Shown here: piece after piece, positions 1 through 9,135 of the stretch
Layout of the letters: every line of letters begins with the position of its first letter
How positions within the stretch are numbered: position 1 is the first letter of the stretch
NCBI GenBank assembly: GCA_905214995.1
Contig: CAJMOT010000027.1
Coordinates: 1 to 21,997, forward strand
Source: an uncultured bacterium
GTDB taxonomy: Bacteria > Verrucomicrobiota > Verrucomicrobiia > Opitutales > Intestinicryptomonadaceae
Direction: 5' to 3'
DNA: 21,997 bases
Program-made: the position numbers and the translations under genes
Notes under the pieces: generated by a model
What the model saw: only the letters and a program-made list of their open reading frames with translations
The model's database searches: none
Told to the model about the DNA's origin: nothing

Positions 1-1350
1 CAGCCGCTTTTTTCCGAGAAGTCCGAAATGTATGTACAGGCCGTAGTCTGCGTTTCCCGCCACAAAGTACGCCGGCCCCTCCGACGCCGCTCCCCCGAAG
101 AGCGAGCGCGCAAGTCCCATGATTTTGTTCATGTAAACTTCGCCCTCGGCGCGCGTGCACGGGTGGGCGGGGTCGGCGCACTCGTGCGGCGGAATCATCG
201 AAATCACGTCGATGTAGTGCAGCCCCCTGAACCCGAGCCCGGCGACTTTCGGGAGGTCGCGCCGCGCGAGCTCCCACGCCTTTTTCGGGCAGAGGTTGTA
301 CATGCGCCCGCCGCTCCAGCACGTGTTCTTTTGGAGCGAACCGTCAGGCTTTTTCGCTACGGGCGCCCCTGAATTCCAGTCCTCCGAGATGCTGTAAATG
401 TCGGTGCTGTTGGTGTGGCATACGATTTGGTACCCCTGCGACTGGGCGAACTTTACCAGCTTTTTAAGGCCCTCCTCGCCGCCGAGCCTGGGCTCCACGG
501 GGAACGCGGTCGGCCACCTTCCGTCGTGCCCGCTGACGTTCCAACCAACGAGGCAAATCTGGACTTTTTCCACGCCGGCGGCCTTCAGCCTGGATATGAA
601 ATCCTCCACTTCGCCGAACGTCATCTTTACGATCACCTCGGGCTCGTTTTCGACGGTCTGCTCCTCGATTTTCGGCGGGGCGGGCTTCCACGCCAAGCGC
701 ACGCGCAGCTCGGGGGCGTCGCAGGCGTATTCGAGCTCCGGAACGAGCCTGTCGGAAATCGGCTTGCACGCGCCGGAGTCGAGAAGGCGCTTTCTGTAAT
801 CGCGCGCGATCGCCGAATAGTCCGCATCCTTCCCGTCGAGGCGGCGGAATTCCACTTCTATGTCCTCGTAGGGCTTGAACGCCATCTTGCCGATGTTGAA
901 TACGATTGAAAGCGAATACTCCCCGCCCTTTACGCGCGCCTGCGCCGCGTGCTCGTGGCGAAGCCCGTTTACGATATAATAATACGCCCCGTCCGATTTT
1001 TTGATCCCGCCTATCGGAAGATGCCATTCGTTCTTGCTCGTGCTGTACGGGGTGAAAGAGGCGTCCTTCTGCTCCGAAAACGGTATGATGAGACTGTTGG
1101 GCATTACGATATAGCCCTCGTCGCCCGCCTTCGCGCGCGCGAAATCCGGAGTTATGGAAATCGATTCCGTCCGCGGGTCGATTTCGGAGGCGGGAATTTT
1201 CAGAACCGCCGCCCCTTCTTTAAAATCCAGAAACCTCTCGGACTTTGCGGAGCTTCCGTCCTTGAACTTAACTTCTATCTCCGCGCGCTCCGCGGCGAAG
1301 ACTCCCCCAAATGCAAACGCCAAAACGGCGAACGCCCATATGCTTTTCAT
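1..1350 (-). CDS. Exported DUF5696-like putative glycosidase, 3' part outside window
   Basis: The frame is open from the ATG at 1350 to the window edge, giving 450 residues without a stop; the C-terminus is missing. Residues 1-19 look like a Sec signal peptide (hydrophobic core, then VFA before AERAE), so the product is probably periplasmic or surface-exposed. A beta-rich N-terminal half leads into what looks like a TIM barrel. Visible there are LVGWNVSGHDG, a following LGGEEGLKKLVKFA, IVCHTNSTD, GLHYIDVIS and an HPCTRAEGE stretch. This order recalls the DUF5696 / glycoside-hydrolase-like family (from memory, no search run). Asp381 in YIDVIS and Glu424 in SEGPAY sit where nucleophile and acid/base residues would be expected; this is inference. 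Substrate is unknown. It is divergent from the antiporter gene, and no good Shine-Dalgarno precedes the ATG. The coding frame is firm; the family is moderate. Confidence 0.72.
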   Translation of the reverse strand, partial: MKSIWAFAVLAFAFGGVFAAERAEIEVKFKDGSSAKSERFLDFKEGAAVLKIPASEIDPRTESISITPDFARAKAGDEGYIVMPNSLIIPFSEQKDASFTPYSTSKNEWHLPIGGIKKSDGAYYYIVNGLRHEHAAQARVKGGEYSLSIVFNIGKMAFKPYEDIEVEFRRLDGKDADYSAIARDYRKRLLDSGACKPISDRLVPELEYACDAPELRVRLAWKPAPPKIEEQTVENEPEVIVKMTFGEVEDFISRLKAAGVEKVQICLVGWNVSGHDGRWPTAFPVEPRLGGEEGLKKLVKFAQSQGYQIVCHTNSTDIYSISEDWNSGAPVAKKPDGSLQKNTCWSGGRMYNLCPKKAWELARRDLPKVAGLGFRGLHYIDVISMIPPHECADPAHPCTRAEGEVYMNKIMGLARSLFGGAASEGPAYFVAGNADYGLYIHFGLLGKKRL

Positions 1351-1559
1351 AAGGGAAACCGTATCCGATCCGGAGCGCGGGCGCAAGGCAAAAAACCGCC
1401 CGCGGACGCCCTACCCACGCGGCGGGGCAGGCGGTAAACTGTTAAACATTTTTTCCCTCGGATTTGGTTGACCGCGGGATTGATTTTTGGGAGCGTTTCG
1501 GCAATGGGATTTCCGCGCCGCTCCGGAACTTTGCGGCCGCGCTCCGAAACAAAGGGGAA

Positions 1560-3044
1560 ATGAAAAAATACATTCTCATCTCGGCAATTATTTTCGCGGC
1601 GGCGAATGCCCTGCCCGCCGGCGCCGAACTTCCCTACCCGATCGCGCTCGAAGACTACCCGCAGGCGTCATCCCTCTGGGACGCCCTTCGCGAAAGGGTG
1701 AAAATCGCGCCCTTCAACCTCTACGCGACGGCTGTTTTTCTGTGCGCCGTAGTCCACACTTTCTGTTATAGATACTTCGTTGAAATGGCCCACTTCATAA
1801 AAAACGACTCAAAGGGCTCCGGATTTTTCTATCTGACGGACGCCAGCGACGAGGCGCGCGACATATTTTCCAAAATTTTTCATCTGCTGGGGGAAGTCGA
1901 GATAATATTCGCCATGTGGCTCGTGCCGCTCTTCGCCGGCTTCTGGTACGCCTACGGATGGGACGGCCTGTCGGCGTATCTGGACTCCATGACTTACGCG
2001 GAGCGCAAGTTTGAGGAGCCGCTGTTCGTGATGGCTATAATGCTGATATCCGCGAGCAAGCCGATAGTCGATTCCGCCGCATGGGCGATACGCAGGGCGG
2101 CGGCTCTCGGCGGGGGAACCGTCGGGGCGTGGTGGGTTTCAATAATGTGCATAGGGCCGCTGCTCGGTTCGGTAATAACGGAGCCCGCCGCAATAACGAT
2201 TTCCGCGTCGCTTCTGATGTCCAAATTCTTCGAATTTTCGCCCTCCGGCAGGCTGAAATACGCAACGGTCGGGCTGCTTTTCATGGCGGTGTCCGCGGGG
2301 GGCACGCTCACGCACTTCGCCGCCCCTCCCGTGCTGATGGTGGCGAGAACCTGGGGGTGGGACGCCGCCTACATGATCTCTACGTTCGGCGCCAAAGCCG
2401 TCGCGGGGATATGCCTTTCGACCGCCGCGTATTACGTTTTTTTCAGGCGCGAATTTGCCGAGCTTGAGGCGCGGCGCAAGGCCGACACGTCGCTGCATGT
2501 CGCGGAAATGCCGTCTCCGGTGTGGCTGCGCGCCTTCCACATGGGCTTTCTGGCGGCTGCGGTGCTCGCCATGCACTATCCCGTGATCCTGATTTTCATA
2601 CTGATGACTTTCATCGCCTTCTGCGACGTGACGTCCGCCTACTCCCAAAAGCTGCGCTACAAGTCCCCCATACTCGTGGCGGTGTTCCTCTCGGCGCTCG
2701 TGGCGCACGGCGGACTCCAAGGCTGGTGGATAGAGCCCGTGCTGGCGGGGCTCGGCAACCGCGAGCTCTTCCTCGGCGGAATGGCGCTCTCGGCGTTCAA
2801 CGACAACGCGGCGATAACATACCTCGCATCGCTCGTGCCCGGGTTCACCGAGAGCATGAAATACATGCTCGTCGCGGGCGCGGTTGCCGCCGGCGGACTG
2901 ACCGTGATAGCCAACGCCCCCAACCTCGCGGGGCTCTCGGTGATGAAGCCGCACTTCAAAGACGGCATATCGCCGAAGTTCCTGCTCTGCGGAACCGCGC
3001 TTCCTACGGCGATAACCGCCCTGATATTCTATTTCGGGGCGTGA
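1560..3044 (+). CDS. Putative Na+/H+ antiporter, polytopic inner-membrane protein
   Basis: The product has 494 residues and many hydrophobic segments. I chose the ATG at 1560 over an upstream in-frame start at 1464 because AGGGG lies just before it and the protein then begins MKKYILISAIIF, a normal N-terminal hydrophobic helix. Conserved-looking membrane motifs are HLLGEVEIIFAMW, SKPIVDSAAW, GPLLGSVITEPAA, GGTLTHFAAPP, SAFNDNAAI (Asn414, Asp415, Asn416) and AGGLTVIANAPN. Buried Asp, Glu and Asn residues in helices are typical of cation/proton exchangers. I recognise the Pfam family named putative Na+/H+ antiporter (formerly a DUF), found in Chlamydiae, Verrucomicrobia and some Proteobacteria. 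The function in that family is mostly predicted. pflB starts 67 bases downstream on the same strand, so the genes may be co-transcribed and the protein may help ion and pH balance during fermentation (inference). Confidence 0.82.
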   Translation: MKKYILISAIIFAAANALPAGAELPYPIALEDYPQASSLWDALRERVKIAPFNLYATAVFLCAVVHTFCYRYFVEMAHFIKNDSKGSGFFYLTDASDEARDIFSKIFHLLGEVEIIFAMWLVPLFAGFWYAYGWDGLSAYLDSMTYAERKFEEPLFVMAIMLISASKPIVDSAAWAIRRAAALGGGTVGAWWVSIMCIGPLLGSVITEPAAITISASLLMSKFFEFSPSGRLKYATVGLLFMAVSAGGTLTHFAAPPVLMVARTWGWDAAYMISTFGAKAVAGICLSTAAYYVFFRREFAELEARRKADTSLHVAEMPSPVWLRAFHMGFLAAAVLAMHYPVILIFILMTFIAFCDVTSAYSQKLRYKSPILVAVFLSALVAHGGLQGWWIEPVLAGLGNRELFLGGMALSAFNDNAAITYLASLVPGFTESMKYMLVAGAVAAGGLTVIANAPNLAGLSVMKPHFKDGISPKFLLCGTALPTAITALIFYFGA

Positions 3045-3111
3045 GACTTTCAACCGGACTTACACACTTCGATAAAAATGGGCGCGGAAGCGCCCGCAAA
3101 AACAAGACAAT

Positions 3112-5358
3112 ATGACCGACTCCGACAACGCACAGGAATGGAAATCGTTTAAACGCGGCGCATGGAGCTGCGGCACGGACGTTGCCGACTTCATCCGCCT
3201 CAACTACGAGCCGTACGAAGGCGACGGCGCGTTTCTCGAGCCCGCCACCGAAAGGACGCTGAAACTCTGGGGGCAAGTCCTCGAGCTCATGAAACAGGAG
3301 CGGCGCAACAACGGGCTTCTCTCGGCGGACGTGTCCACCCCGTCGGCGGTTGACTCGCACAAGGCGGGATACATCGACAGGGACAGCGAGATCATCGTCG
3401 GCCTGCAAACCGACGCGCCCCTGCGTCGCGCGATAATGCCATTCGGGGGATACAGAATGGTACACTCGTCGTGCGAGGCCTACGGGCTGAAAGAGGACGA
3501 AAAGGTAAAGGAAATATTCACCAAGTACCGCAAGACGCACAACGCCGGAGTCTACGACGCCTACACGCCGGAAATTCTCGCCGCCCGCAAGAGCGCGATA
3601 ATAACCGGGCTTCCGGACGCATACGGGCGCGGCAGGATCATAGGCGACTACCGCAGGCTCGCGCTCTACGGCGCCGACCGCCTCATCGCCGACAAGAAAA
3701 GGCAGAAAGCCTCGAGCGACAATTCGCCGATGACGGAGGACGTCATACGCGAGCGCGAGGAAATCTCCGAGCAGATAGCCGCCCTCGAAGCCGTCAAGCG
3801 CATGACGCTCTCCTACGGCATAGACGTTTCAAAGCCCGCCTCCGATTTCAGGGAGGCCGTGCAGTGGACGTACTTCGCGTATCTGGCGGCGATAAAGGAC
3901 CAGAACGGCGCGGCGATGTCGCTCGGGCGCGTGACGACGTTCCTCGACATATACGCGCGGCGCGACCTCGAAAGCGGAAAGATAACGGAGTCGCGCGCGC
4001 AGGAGATAATGGACGACTTCATCATAAAACTGCGCATGGTGCGCTTTCTCCGCACGCCCGAATACAACGACCTGTTCAGCGGGGATCCCGTGTGGGTGAC
4101 GGAATCCGTCGGCGGAATGTGCGAAGACGGCCGCACGCTCGTCACGAAAAACTCTTTCAGGCTCCTCCACACCCTCTCCAATCTCGGCCCCGCGCCCGAG
4201 CCCAACATCACTGTGCTGTGGTCGGAAAAGCTGCCGCGCGGCTTCAAGGAATTCTGCGCCAAGACCTCGGCGGAGTCGTCTTCCATACAGTACGAAAACG
4301 ACGACCTCATGCGCCCGCTCTTCGGCGACGACTACGGAATCGCCTGCTGCGTGTCGCCGCTCGTCATCGGCAAGGAAATGCAGTTTTTCGGAGCGCGCGC
4401 AAACCTCGCCAAGGCGCTGCTGTACGCCATAAACGGCGGCGTGGACGAGCGCACGGGGGTTCTCGTCGCCAAGGGCTTTGAGCCCATAAGGGACGAAATC
4501 CTCGACTTCGACAAGGTGATGGAAAAGTTCGACAAAATGATGGACTGGCTCAGCCGCACGTACGTCAACGCGCTAAATATCATCCATTACATGCACGACA
4601 AATATTACTACGAAAAGGCGCAGCTTGCCTTCATGGACAAGGATGTCGTGCGCAAGCTCGGGTGCGGCATAGCGGGCTTTTCGGTCGTGACGGACTCGCT
4701 GTCGGCGATAAAATATGCCAAGGTTAGGCCGATACGCAACGAAAACGGCGTGGCGGTGGACTTTGAAATCGAGGGCGATTTCCCCAAGTACGGCAACAAC
4801 GACGACAGGGTGGACTCCATCGCGGTGGATCTCGTCAGGCGGTTCATGGAAAAAATCCGCAAGCTGCCCGCGTACAGAAACGCCATACACACCCAGTCCA
4901 TTCTCACCATCACCTCCAACGTGGTGTACGGCAAAAAAACCGGCAACACTCCCGACGGCAGAATGGCGGGCGTTCCCTTCGCTCCTGGCGCAAACCCGCT
5001 CCACGGCCGCGATACGAGCGGCGCGCTCGCGTCGCTTTGCTCGGTGGCAAAACTTCCGTTCGAGGACGCCAAAGACGGAATATCCAACACGTTCACGATA
5101 CTTCCGGACTCCCTCGGAAAGTCCGAGGCCGAGAAAATCGGCAACCTCTGCGGGCTGATCGACGGGTACATGGCGAACAAGGGCCAGCACCTGAACGTCA
5201 ACGTGCTCAGGCGCGAGGTGCTCGAGGACGCGATGGACCACCCGGAAAAATATCCGCAGCTGACGATCCGCGTTTCGGGGTACGCGGTGAACTTCATAAA
5301 GCTCACCAGGCCCCAGCAGCTCGACGTGATCTCGAGAACCTTCCACGCCAAGCTCTGA
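3112..5358 (+). CDS. pflB: Formate C-acetyltransferase (pyruvate formate-lyase)
   Basis: This cytosolic glycyl-radical enzyme converts pyruvate and CoA to acetyl-CoA and formate under anaerobic conditions. The 748 residues are close to the 760 of the E. coli enzyme and match it throughout from memory (YEPYEGDGAFL, GLPDAYGRGRIIGDYRR, SVGGMCEDGRTLVTKNSFR). The catalytic cysteine pair is Cys412-Cys413 in GIACCVSPL. The radical glycine is Gly723 in IRVSGYAVNF near the C-terminus. Both key sites are present, which separates it from glycerol/diol dehydratase relatives that carry a single active-site cysteine. The start is supported by alignment of the N-terminus (WKSFKRGAW) although the ribosome binding site is weak. 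The activase gene follows after 52 bases, the usual pflB-pflA order. The enzyme must be inactive and protected in oxygen, which implies an anaerobic or facultative lifestyle. Confidence 0.97.
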   Translation: MTDSDNAQEWKSFKRGAWSCGTDVADFIRLNYEPYEGDGAFLEPATERTLKLWGQVLELMKQERRNNGLLSADVSTPSAVDSHKAGYIDRDSEIIVGLQTDAPLRRAIMPFGGYRMVHSSCEAYGLKEDEKVKEIFTKYRKTHNAGVYDAYTPEILAARKSAIITGLPDAYGRGRIIGDYRRLALYGADRLIADKKRQKASSDNSPMTEDVIREREEISEQIAALEAVKRMTLSYGIDVSKPASDFREAVQWTYFAYLAAIKDQNGAAMSLGRVTTFLDIYARRDLESGKITESRAQEIMDDFIIKLRMVRFLRTPEYNDLFSGDPVWVTESVGGMCEDGRTLVTKNSFRLLHTLSNLGPAPEPNITVLWSEKLPRGFKEFCAKTSAESSSIQYENDDLMRPLFGDDYGIACCVSPLVIGKEMQFFGARANLAKALLYAINGGVDERTGVLVAKGFEPIRDEILDFDKVMEKFDKMMDWLSRTYVNALNIIHYMHDKYYYEKAQLAFMDKDVVRKLGCGIAGFSVVTDSLSAIKYAKVRPIRNENGVAVDFEIEGDFPKYGNNDDRVDSIAVDLVRRFMEKIRKLPAYRNAIHTQSILTITSNVVYGKKTGNTPDGRMAGVPFAPGANPLHGRDTSGALASLCSVAKLPFEDAKDGISNTFTILPDSLGKSEAEKIGNLCGLIDGYMANKGQHLNVNVLRREVLEDAMDHPEKYPQLTIRVSGYAVNFIKLTRPQQLDVISRTFHAKL

Positions 5359-5410
5359 AATTGCGCGCGCGGCGCGCGGATTGAAACCCGCCCCGCGCCC
5401 TCCGGTTGCA

Positions 5411-6148
5411 ATGAAAGCCGCGGTGCATTCGTTCGAGACCGCCGGCACGCTCGACGGGCCCGGCATACGCTTCGTGCTCTTTCTGCACGGGTGCCCGATG
5501 CGCTGCATCTTCTGCCACAACCCCGACACGTGGGCGGCGGGCGCAAAAAAGCTGATGTCCGCCGGGGAGATTTTCGCGGAAATAAAAAAGTACTCGGCGT
5601 TCTTCGCCGCGTCCGGCGGTGGGGTCACGATCTCGGGCGGGGAGCCGCTAATGCAGCCGGACTTCCTGATCGAATTTCTGGAACTGCTGAAAAGAAATTC
5701 CGTCCACTCGGCGATAGACACCTGCGGCTGCGCCGATTTGGACGCCAAGGCGGAGAAAATCATCGAGCTCGCCGACATGTTCCTGCTCGACGTCAAGCAC
5801 GCCGATCCGGACGGCCACATCGCCCTCACGGGGAAAAGCGCCGAAAAGCCGAGAAAATTTCTCGAGCGCATATGCGGGGCGGGAAAGAGGGTCCGGATAA
5901 GGTGCGTGCTCGTAAACGGCATAACCGCCGACGCCGAGTACGCCGAAAAGCTCGGCGAATACCTGAAACCCTTCGAGGGCAAAATCGAACGGGTGGAGCT
6001 CCTGCCCTACCACACGCTCGGGGTGCAAAAATGGCGGGAACTCGGGCTCGACTACAAGCTTGAAGGCGTGGCGCCTACTTCTCCGGAAACGGCCGCCGGA
6101 TTCCGGAAAATGCTGCAAGGCAAACTGCCGGAAACGGAAATCGCTTGA
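5411..6148 (+). CDS. pflA: Pyruvate formate-lyase activating enzyme (radical SAM)
   Basis: The 245-residue protein is a radical SAM enzyme that uses a 4Fe-4S cluster and S-adenosylmethionine to abstract hydrogen from the radical glycine of PflB. The cluster motif CxxxCxxC is Cys28, Cys32 and Cys35 in HGCPMRCIFCHN. The SAM-binding GGE motif appears as TISGGEPL, and the family signatures SFETAGTLDGPGIR and ELLPYHTLGVQKW are clear. Length equals that of E. coli PflA (about 246). I chose the ATG at 5411, which lines up with the E. coli N-terminus; an in-frame TTG at 5381 would add ten low-complexity residues. It lies directly downstream of pflB and probably shares its transcript. It converges on the LamG gene with only 7 bases between stop codons and no terminator visible there. 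Confidence 0.96.
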   Translation: MKAAVHSFETAGTLDGPGIRFVLFLHGCPMRCIFCHNPDTWAAGAKKLMSAGEIFAEIKKYSAFFAASGGGVTISGGEPLMQPDFLIEFLELLKRNSVHSAIDTCGCADLDAKAEKIIELADMFLLDVKHADPDGHIALTGKSAEKPRKFLERICGAGKRVRIRCVLVNGITADAEYAEKLGEYLKPFEGKIERVELLPYHTLGVQKWRELGLDYKLEGVAPTSPETAAGFRKMLQGKLPETEIA

Positions 6149-6155
6149 CGGCGCG

Positions 6156-6998
6156 CTATTCGAGCGGATACGCCGCGGCGAGTTCCGAGAGCTCCGCGCC
6201 CGAAAGCGCGCGGTCGTAAACCGCGATGGCGCCTATCCTGCCCTTGAAAAAATTGCCCATGCCCTTTTTCAAAAGCACGGCGCCCATCGTGAAGTCCGAG
6301 CCGTTGTCGCCTATGCCGTCGGGAAAATAGTACGGATTTTTAGACTGCACCAACCCGTCGGGATAACCCGGGAAGCCCTTTGTGTGGTCTATGAGCTCTC
6401 TCGGCCTCTCGGCGAACTTCCCGTCCAGATAGGAGCGTATGTATTTTCCGTCGTAGGCAAAGGCAACGCACGCCCACTTGCCGTGCGGAACCTTTTGCGC
6501 GCTCGCCGAATAGTCTATCGAAAACGGGAACGGTGGCGTCGGCTTGCCGGTCCTGGAGATGTGCCCGCAGACCTGGTCGCCGCCGTTGTAGTATGGCAGC
6601 GACACGAACAGACCGTACTGCCGCTTTCCTCCGTCGGAATGCTCGTTCCACATTCCGCCCACAAACCCTATGCCCTCGCCCGACCAGTTCACCCACGCGA
6701 CGACCGTCACCGCGTTCGTCTTTACGTTCAGCGCGCCCGTATCGGCGTAGGGGAGAGTCAGGTAATTTTTGCCGTCGAACTCCGCGCAGCGGCCCGAAAC
6801 CGGCCCCCCTTCGGAAATTTTCACGCCGCCGACGTTTTTCATCTCATAGCGCCCGCAGCGCGATTTGAAAGAGTCCGAAAAATCCCACGCGGCAACGAAT
6901 CCCGCGGGCTTTTCAATGGCGTCCGTGCCCGACGGTTGCGAAGCGCATCCACCGCAAAATCCGAGGCATGCAAACAGGGGCAATGCGATATGTCTCAT
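6156..6998 (-). CDS. LamG-like (concanavalin A fold) lipoprotein
   Basis: The 280-residue product has a lipoprotein-type signal: a short hydrophobic stretch (IALPLFACLGF) followed by Cys18 in CGGCAS. The lipobox is not canonical because Cys rather than Leu is at -3, so the anchor call is moderate. From about residue 35 the chain reads as a single laminin G / concanavalin A-like domain: AAWDFSDSF, CAEFDGKNYLTLP, VTVVAWVNWSG, GKWACVAFAYDGKYIRSYLDG, and a closing FKGRIGAIAVYDRALSGAELSEL. That last pattern is very typical of LamG_3 domains, which bind glycans or occur in secreted carbohydrate-active proteins. No catalytic domain is attached. Likely role: surface or periplasmic glycan binding (inference). 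It may share a theme with the exported glycosidase-like gene at the start of the window but is not in one operon with it. Confidence 0.85.
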   Translation of the reverse strand: MRHIALPLFACLGFCGGCASQPSGTDAIEKPAGFVAAWDFSDSFKSRCGRYEMKNVGGVKISEGGPVSGRCAEFDGKNYLTLPYADTGALNVKTNAVTVVAWVNWSGEGIGFVGGMWNEHSDGGKRQYGLFVSLPYYNGGDQVCGHISRTGKPTPPFPFSIDYSASAQKVPHGKWACVAFAYDGKYIRSYLDGKFAERPRELIDHTKGFPGYPDGLVQSKNPYYFPDGIGDNGSDFTMGAVLLKKGMGNFFKGRIGAIAVYDRALSGAELSELAAAYPLE

Positions 6999-7080
6999 GC
7001 GCGCGATTCAACACGCATTTAAAAGCGAAGGCAACCTCAAAAATTTTTCGCCGAAAGGGGCGCGCGCGGCGGATGATTTG

Positions 7081-7110
7081 TTGACTTTCGGGGGATTTTT
7101 CTCCTTAACG
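7081..7110 (+). promoter_or_regulatory. Possible promoter for the decarboxylase gene
   Basis: TTGACT (7081-7086) and TTAACG (7105-7110) are separated by 18 bases, about 110 bases upstream of the TTG start. The -10 match is poor. The same 11-mer TTGACTTTCGG occurs upstream of serA on the other strand. Confidence 0.3.
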
Positions 7111-7222
7111 GAGCAATTAAAAAAAACGGGGGCGCGCTCTCCGCGCGCCGCTCCCGCGCTCCGGCGACGGGGCGGAAAAACGCAACTCCGCGCGCGGCGC
7201 GGCCAGAACCGGAAAGCTTTAA

Positions 7223-9085
7223 TTGGACAATCCATCAACTCCAAACGCCGTATTTTTCAACGCTCTCAAAAACTGCGCCGAAAGGGGCGACAGCGCGTGG
7301 CACACCCCGGGGCACAACGGCGGGGCCTTTTTTTTGAGGTCTAAGACCGGCCGCGAATTCAGGAACTTCGTCGGCAGAAACATGTGCCGCGCCGACATGT
7401 CGGTTTCGGTGGAGGAGCTCGGGTCGCTGCTCGGGCACGGGGGAAAAATCGGAGAGGCCGAGCGCAACGCCGCAAAAACTTTCGGCGCGGACGAAACCTA
7501 TTTCGTGCTCGGCGGGACGTCGGCGGCGAACCGGATGATAATCGAGGCGTGCGCCGCCGAAAACGACATTGCCGCAATCGACAGAAACTGCCACAAGTCG
7601 GTCTACCACGCGCTGATTTCCACGGGCGCCGAACCCGCGTATATCAGGCCGGTAAGAAACAAAATGGGCATGTCCGGCCCGATTCCGTGGAGGGCGACTT
7701 CCGGAGAAAATATGCGCCGCCTCCTTGCCGAAACCCCCGGGCCGAAGGGGAGGACTCCGAAAATTCTGACGCTCACAAACTCCAACTACGACGGCGTATG
7801 CGCGGAGATTTCGCACTTTCTAAAAAATCCGCCCGCGCGCAATCTGCACTTCGACGAGGCGTGGTTTGCGCACGCGAAGTTCTCGCCGATATACGCGGGG
7901 TTTTGCGCGCTCGGCGCGGAGAGGGCCGACTGCCCCGTGTTCGCGTCGCAGTCGACGCACAAAATGCTCGCGGCGTTTTCGCAGGGCTCCATGCTGCACA
8001 TGCGCCGCGGCAGGCTTTCCTCCCCGGCCGCGGGCGCGCTCGAGGAAACTTACGCTATGCACACCTCGACCTCGCCGCAATACAACATAATCGCGTCTCT
8101 CGACGCCGCCGCCTCAATAATGGCCGAGGCGGGAGAGAGGCTTACGGGCGAAACTCTGCGGCTGGCGGTCGGGCTAAGGCTCGAAATAGTCCGGAGAAAA
8201 TTGCGGGCGCAAGCGCGCGGCGGATGGTATTTCGGCGTCTGGCAGCCCGATTTTGCCGAGATCCCCGGCGTCGGCAAAATCCCCTTCGCGGAGGCCGACC
8301 CCTCTTTCCTCTCCCAAAGCCGTTCGCCGTGGATAATCCGCCCGGGGGACGGCTGGCACGGATTCTCCGAAATGCGTGAGCCCGACGCCGCGATGCTCGA
8401 CCCGCTGAAAATCACGATAACAACTCCGGGATTTGACGCCAATTCCTGCGCCGCGCCGCGAGGGATTCCCGCAAAGGCGGTTTCGCGCTTCCTCGAATCG
8501 CGGGGGATTATCTGCGAAAAGACGGACTTTTACTCCTTCCTGCTGCTGCATTCTCTGGGCATAGAAAAGGCGCAGCACGGGCGGCTTCTGGACGCCCTCG
8601 ACGAGTTCGCCGATATGTACGACGCCGACGCGCCGCTCGCCGAGGCAGCCCCCGAGCTCGCCGCCGAGTTCCCCGAAGCCTATGGGAAAGAAGGGCTGCG
8701 CGCGCACTGCGACAAAATGCACGCCTTTATCTCGGAAACGCGCATGGTCGAAAAGATGAACCGCGCGTTCCGGACGCTTCCCGAGCGGCGCATGAAGCCC
8801 TCCGCTGCATTCGGGCGCGTAGTGGACGGCGGCGCGGAATACGTCCCCGTCCGCGGGCTCGCGGGCAGGACGGCGGCGACCGCGATTATTCCCTATCCGC
8901 CCGGAACGCCGCTGATACTGGGCGGGGAGACGTGGGGCGACAGCGGTATCGCCGTGCGCGACTACCTCGCCGCGCTCGAAGACTTTGAGACCGCTTTCCC
9001 GGGATACGAGACGGAAATCATCGGCGTGTCGAAAAGCGTCGAGGGAAAGCGCGCAAAGTTCAGCGCGCTATGCCTCAAAAGCTGA
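7223..9085 (+). CDS. PLP-dependent Orn/Lys/Arg decarboxylase, arginine decarboxylase-like
   Basis: This fold-type I PLP enzyme of the bacterial basic amino acid decarboxylase family decarboxylates a basic amino acid to a polyamine or diamine and consumes a proton. The 620 residues show SAWHTPGHNGGAFF (about 25-37), ELGSLLGHGG, FVLGGTSAANRM, DRNCHKS, the lysine motif QSTHKMLAAFSQGS with PLP-binding Lys247, and GDGWHGF. The C-terminal domain has IIPYPPGTPLILGGETWGD. The last motif and the YDADAPLAEAAPEL stretch resemble E. coli AdiA (arginine) more than CadA (lysine) from memory; substrate remains unproven. The family's N-terminal receiver-like wing domain (about 130 residues) is absent and the chain starts at the linker. 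Start: TTG at 7223, with GGAAAG about 9 bases upstream and no in-frame ATG before the first conserved block. A role in acid resistance or polyamine synthesis is inference. Confidence 0.9.
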   Translation: MDNPSTPNAVFFNALKNCAERGDSAWHTPGHNGGAFFLRSKTGREFRNFVGRNMCRADMSVSVEELGSLLGHGGKIGEAERNAAKTFGADETYFVLGGTSAANRMIIEACAAENDIAAIDRNCHKSVYHALISTGAEPAYIRPVRNKMGMSGPIPWRATSGENMRRLLAETPGPKGRTPKILTLTNSNYDGVCAEISHFLKNPPARNLHFDEAWFAHAKFSPIYAGFCALGAERADCPVFASQSTHKMLAAFSQGSMLHMRRGRLSSPAAGALEETYAMHTSTSPQYNIIASLDAAASIMAEAGERLTGETLRLAVGLRLEIVRRKLRAQARGGWYFGVWQPDFAEIPGVGKIPFAEADPSFLSQSRSPWIIRPGDGWHGFSEMREPDAAMLDPLKITITTPGFDANSCAAPRGIPAKAVSRFLESRGIICEKTDFYSFLLLHSLGIEKAQHGRLLDALDEFADMYDADAPLAEAAPELAAEFPEAYGKEGLRAHCDKMHAFISETRMVEKMNRAFRTLPERRMKPSAAFGRVVDGGAEYVPVRGLAGRTAATAIIPYPPGTPLILGGETWGDSGIAVRDYLAALEDFETAFPGYETEIIGVSKSVEGKRAKFSALCLKS

Positions 9086-9135
9086 AACCGCGCGGAAAAC
9101 TCGCCGGAAAACTGCGGCGCGCCCGCCCGATTGGG

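Noticed and set aside
3471..4481. Long arginine-rich open frame inside pflB
   Set aside because: It is an out-of-frame shadow of the highly conserved pflB reading frame in GC-rich DNA.
9086..9135. Terminator between the decarboxylase and the small lipoprotein
   Set aside because: Only a weak GCCG/CGGC pairing is present and there is no T run on either strand.
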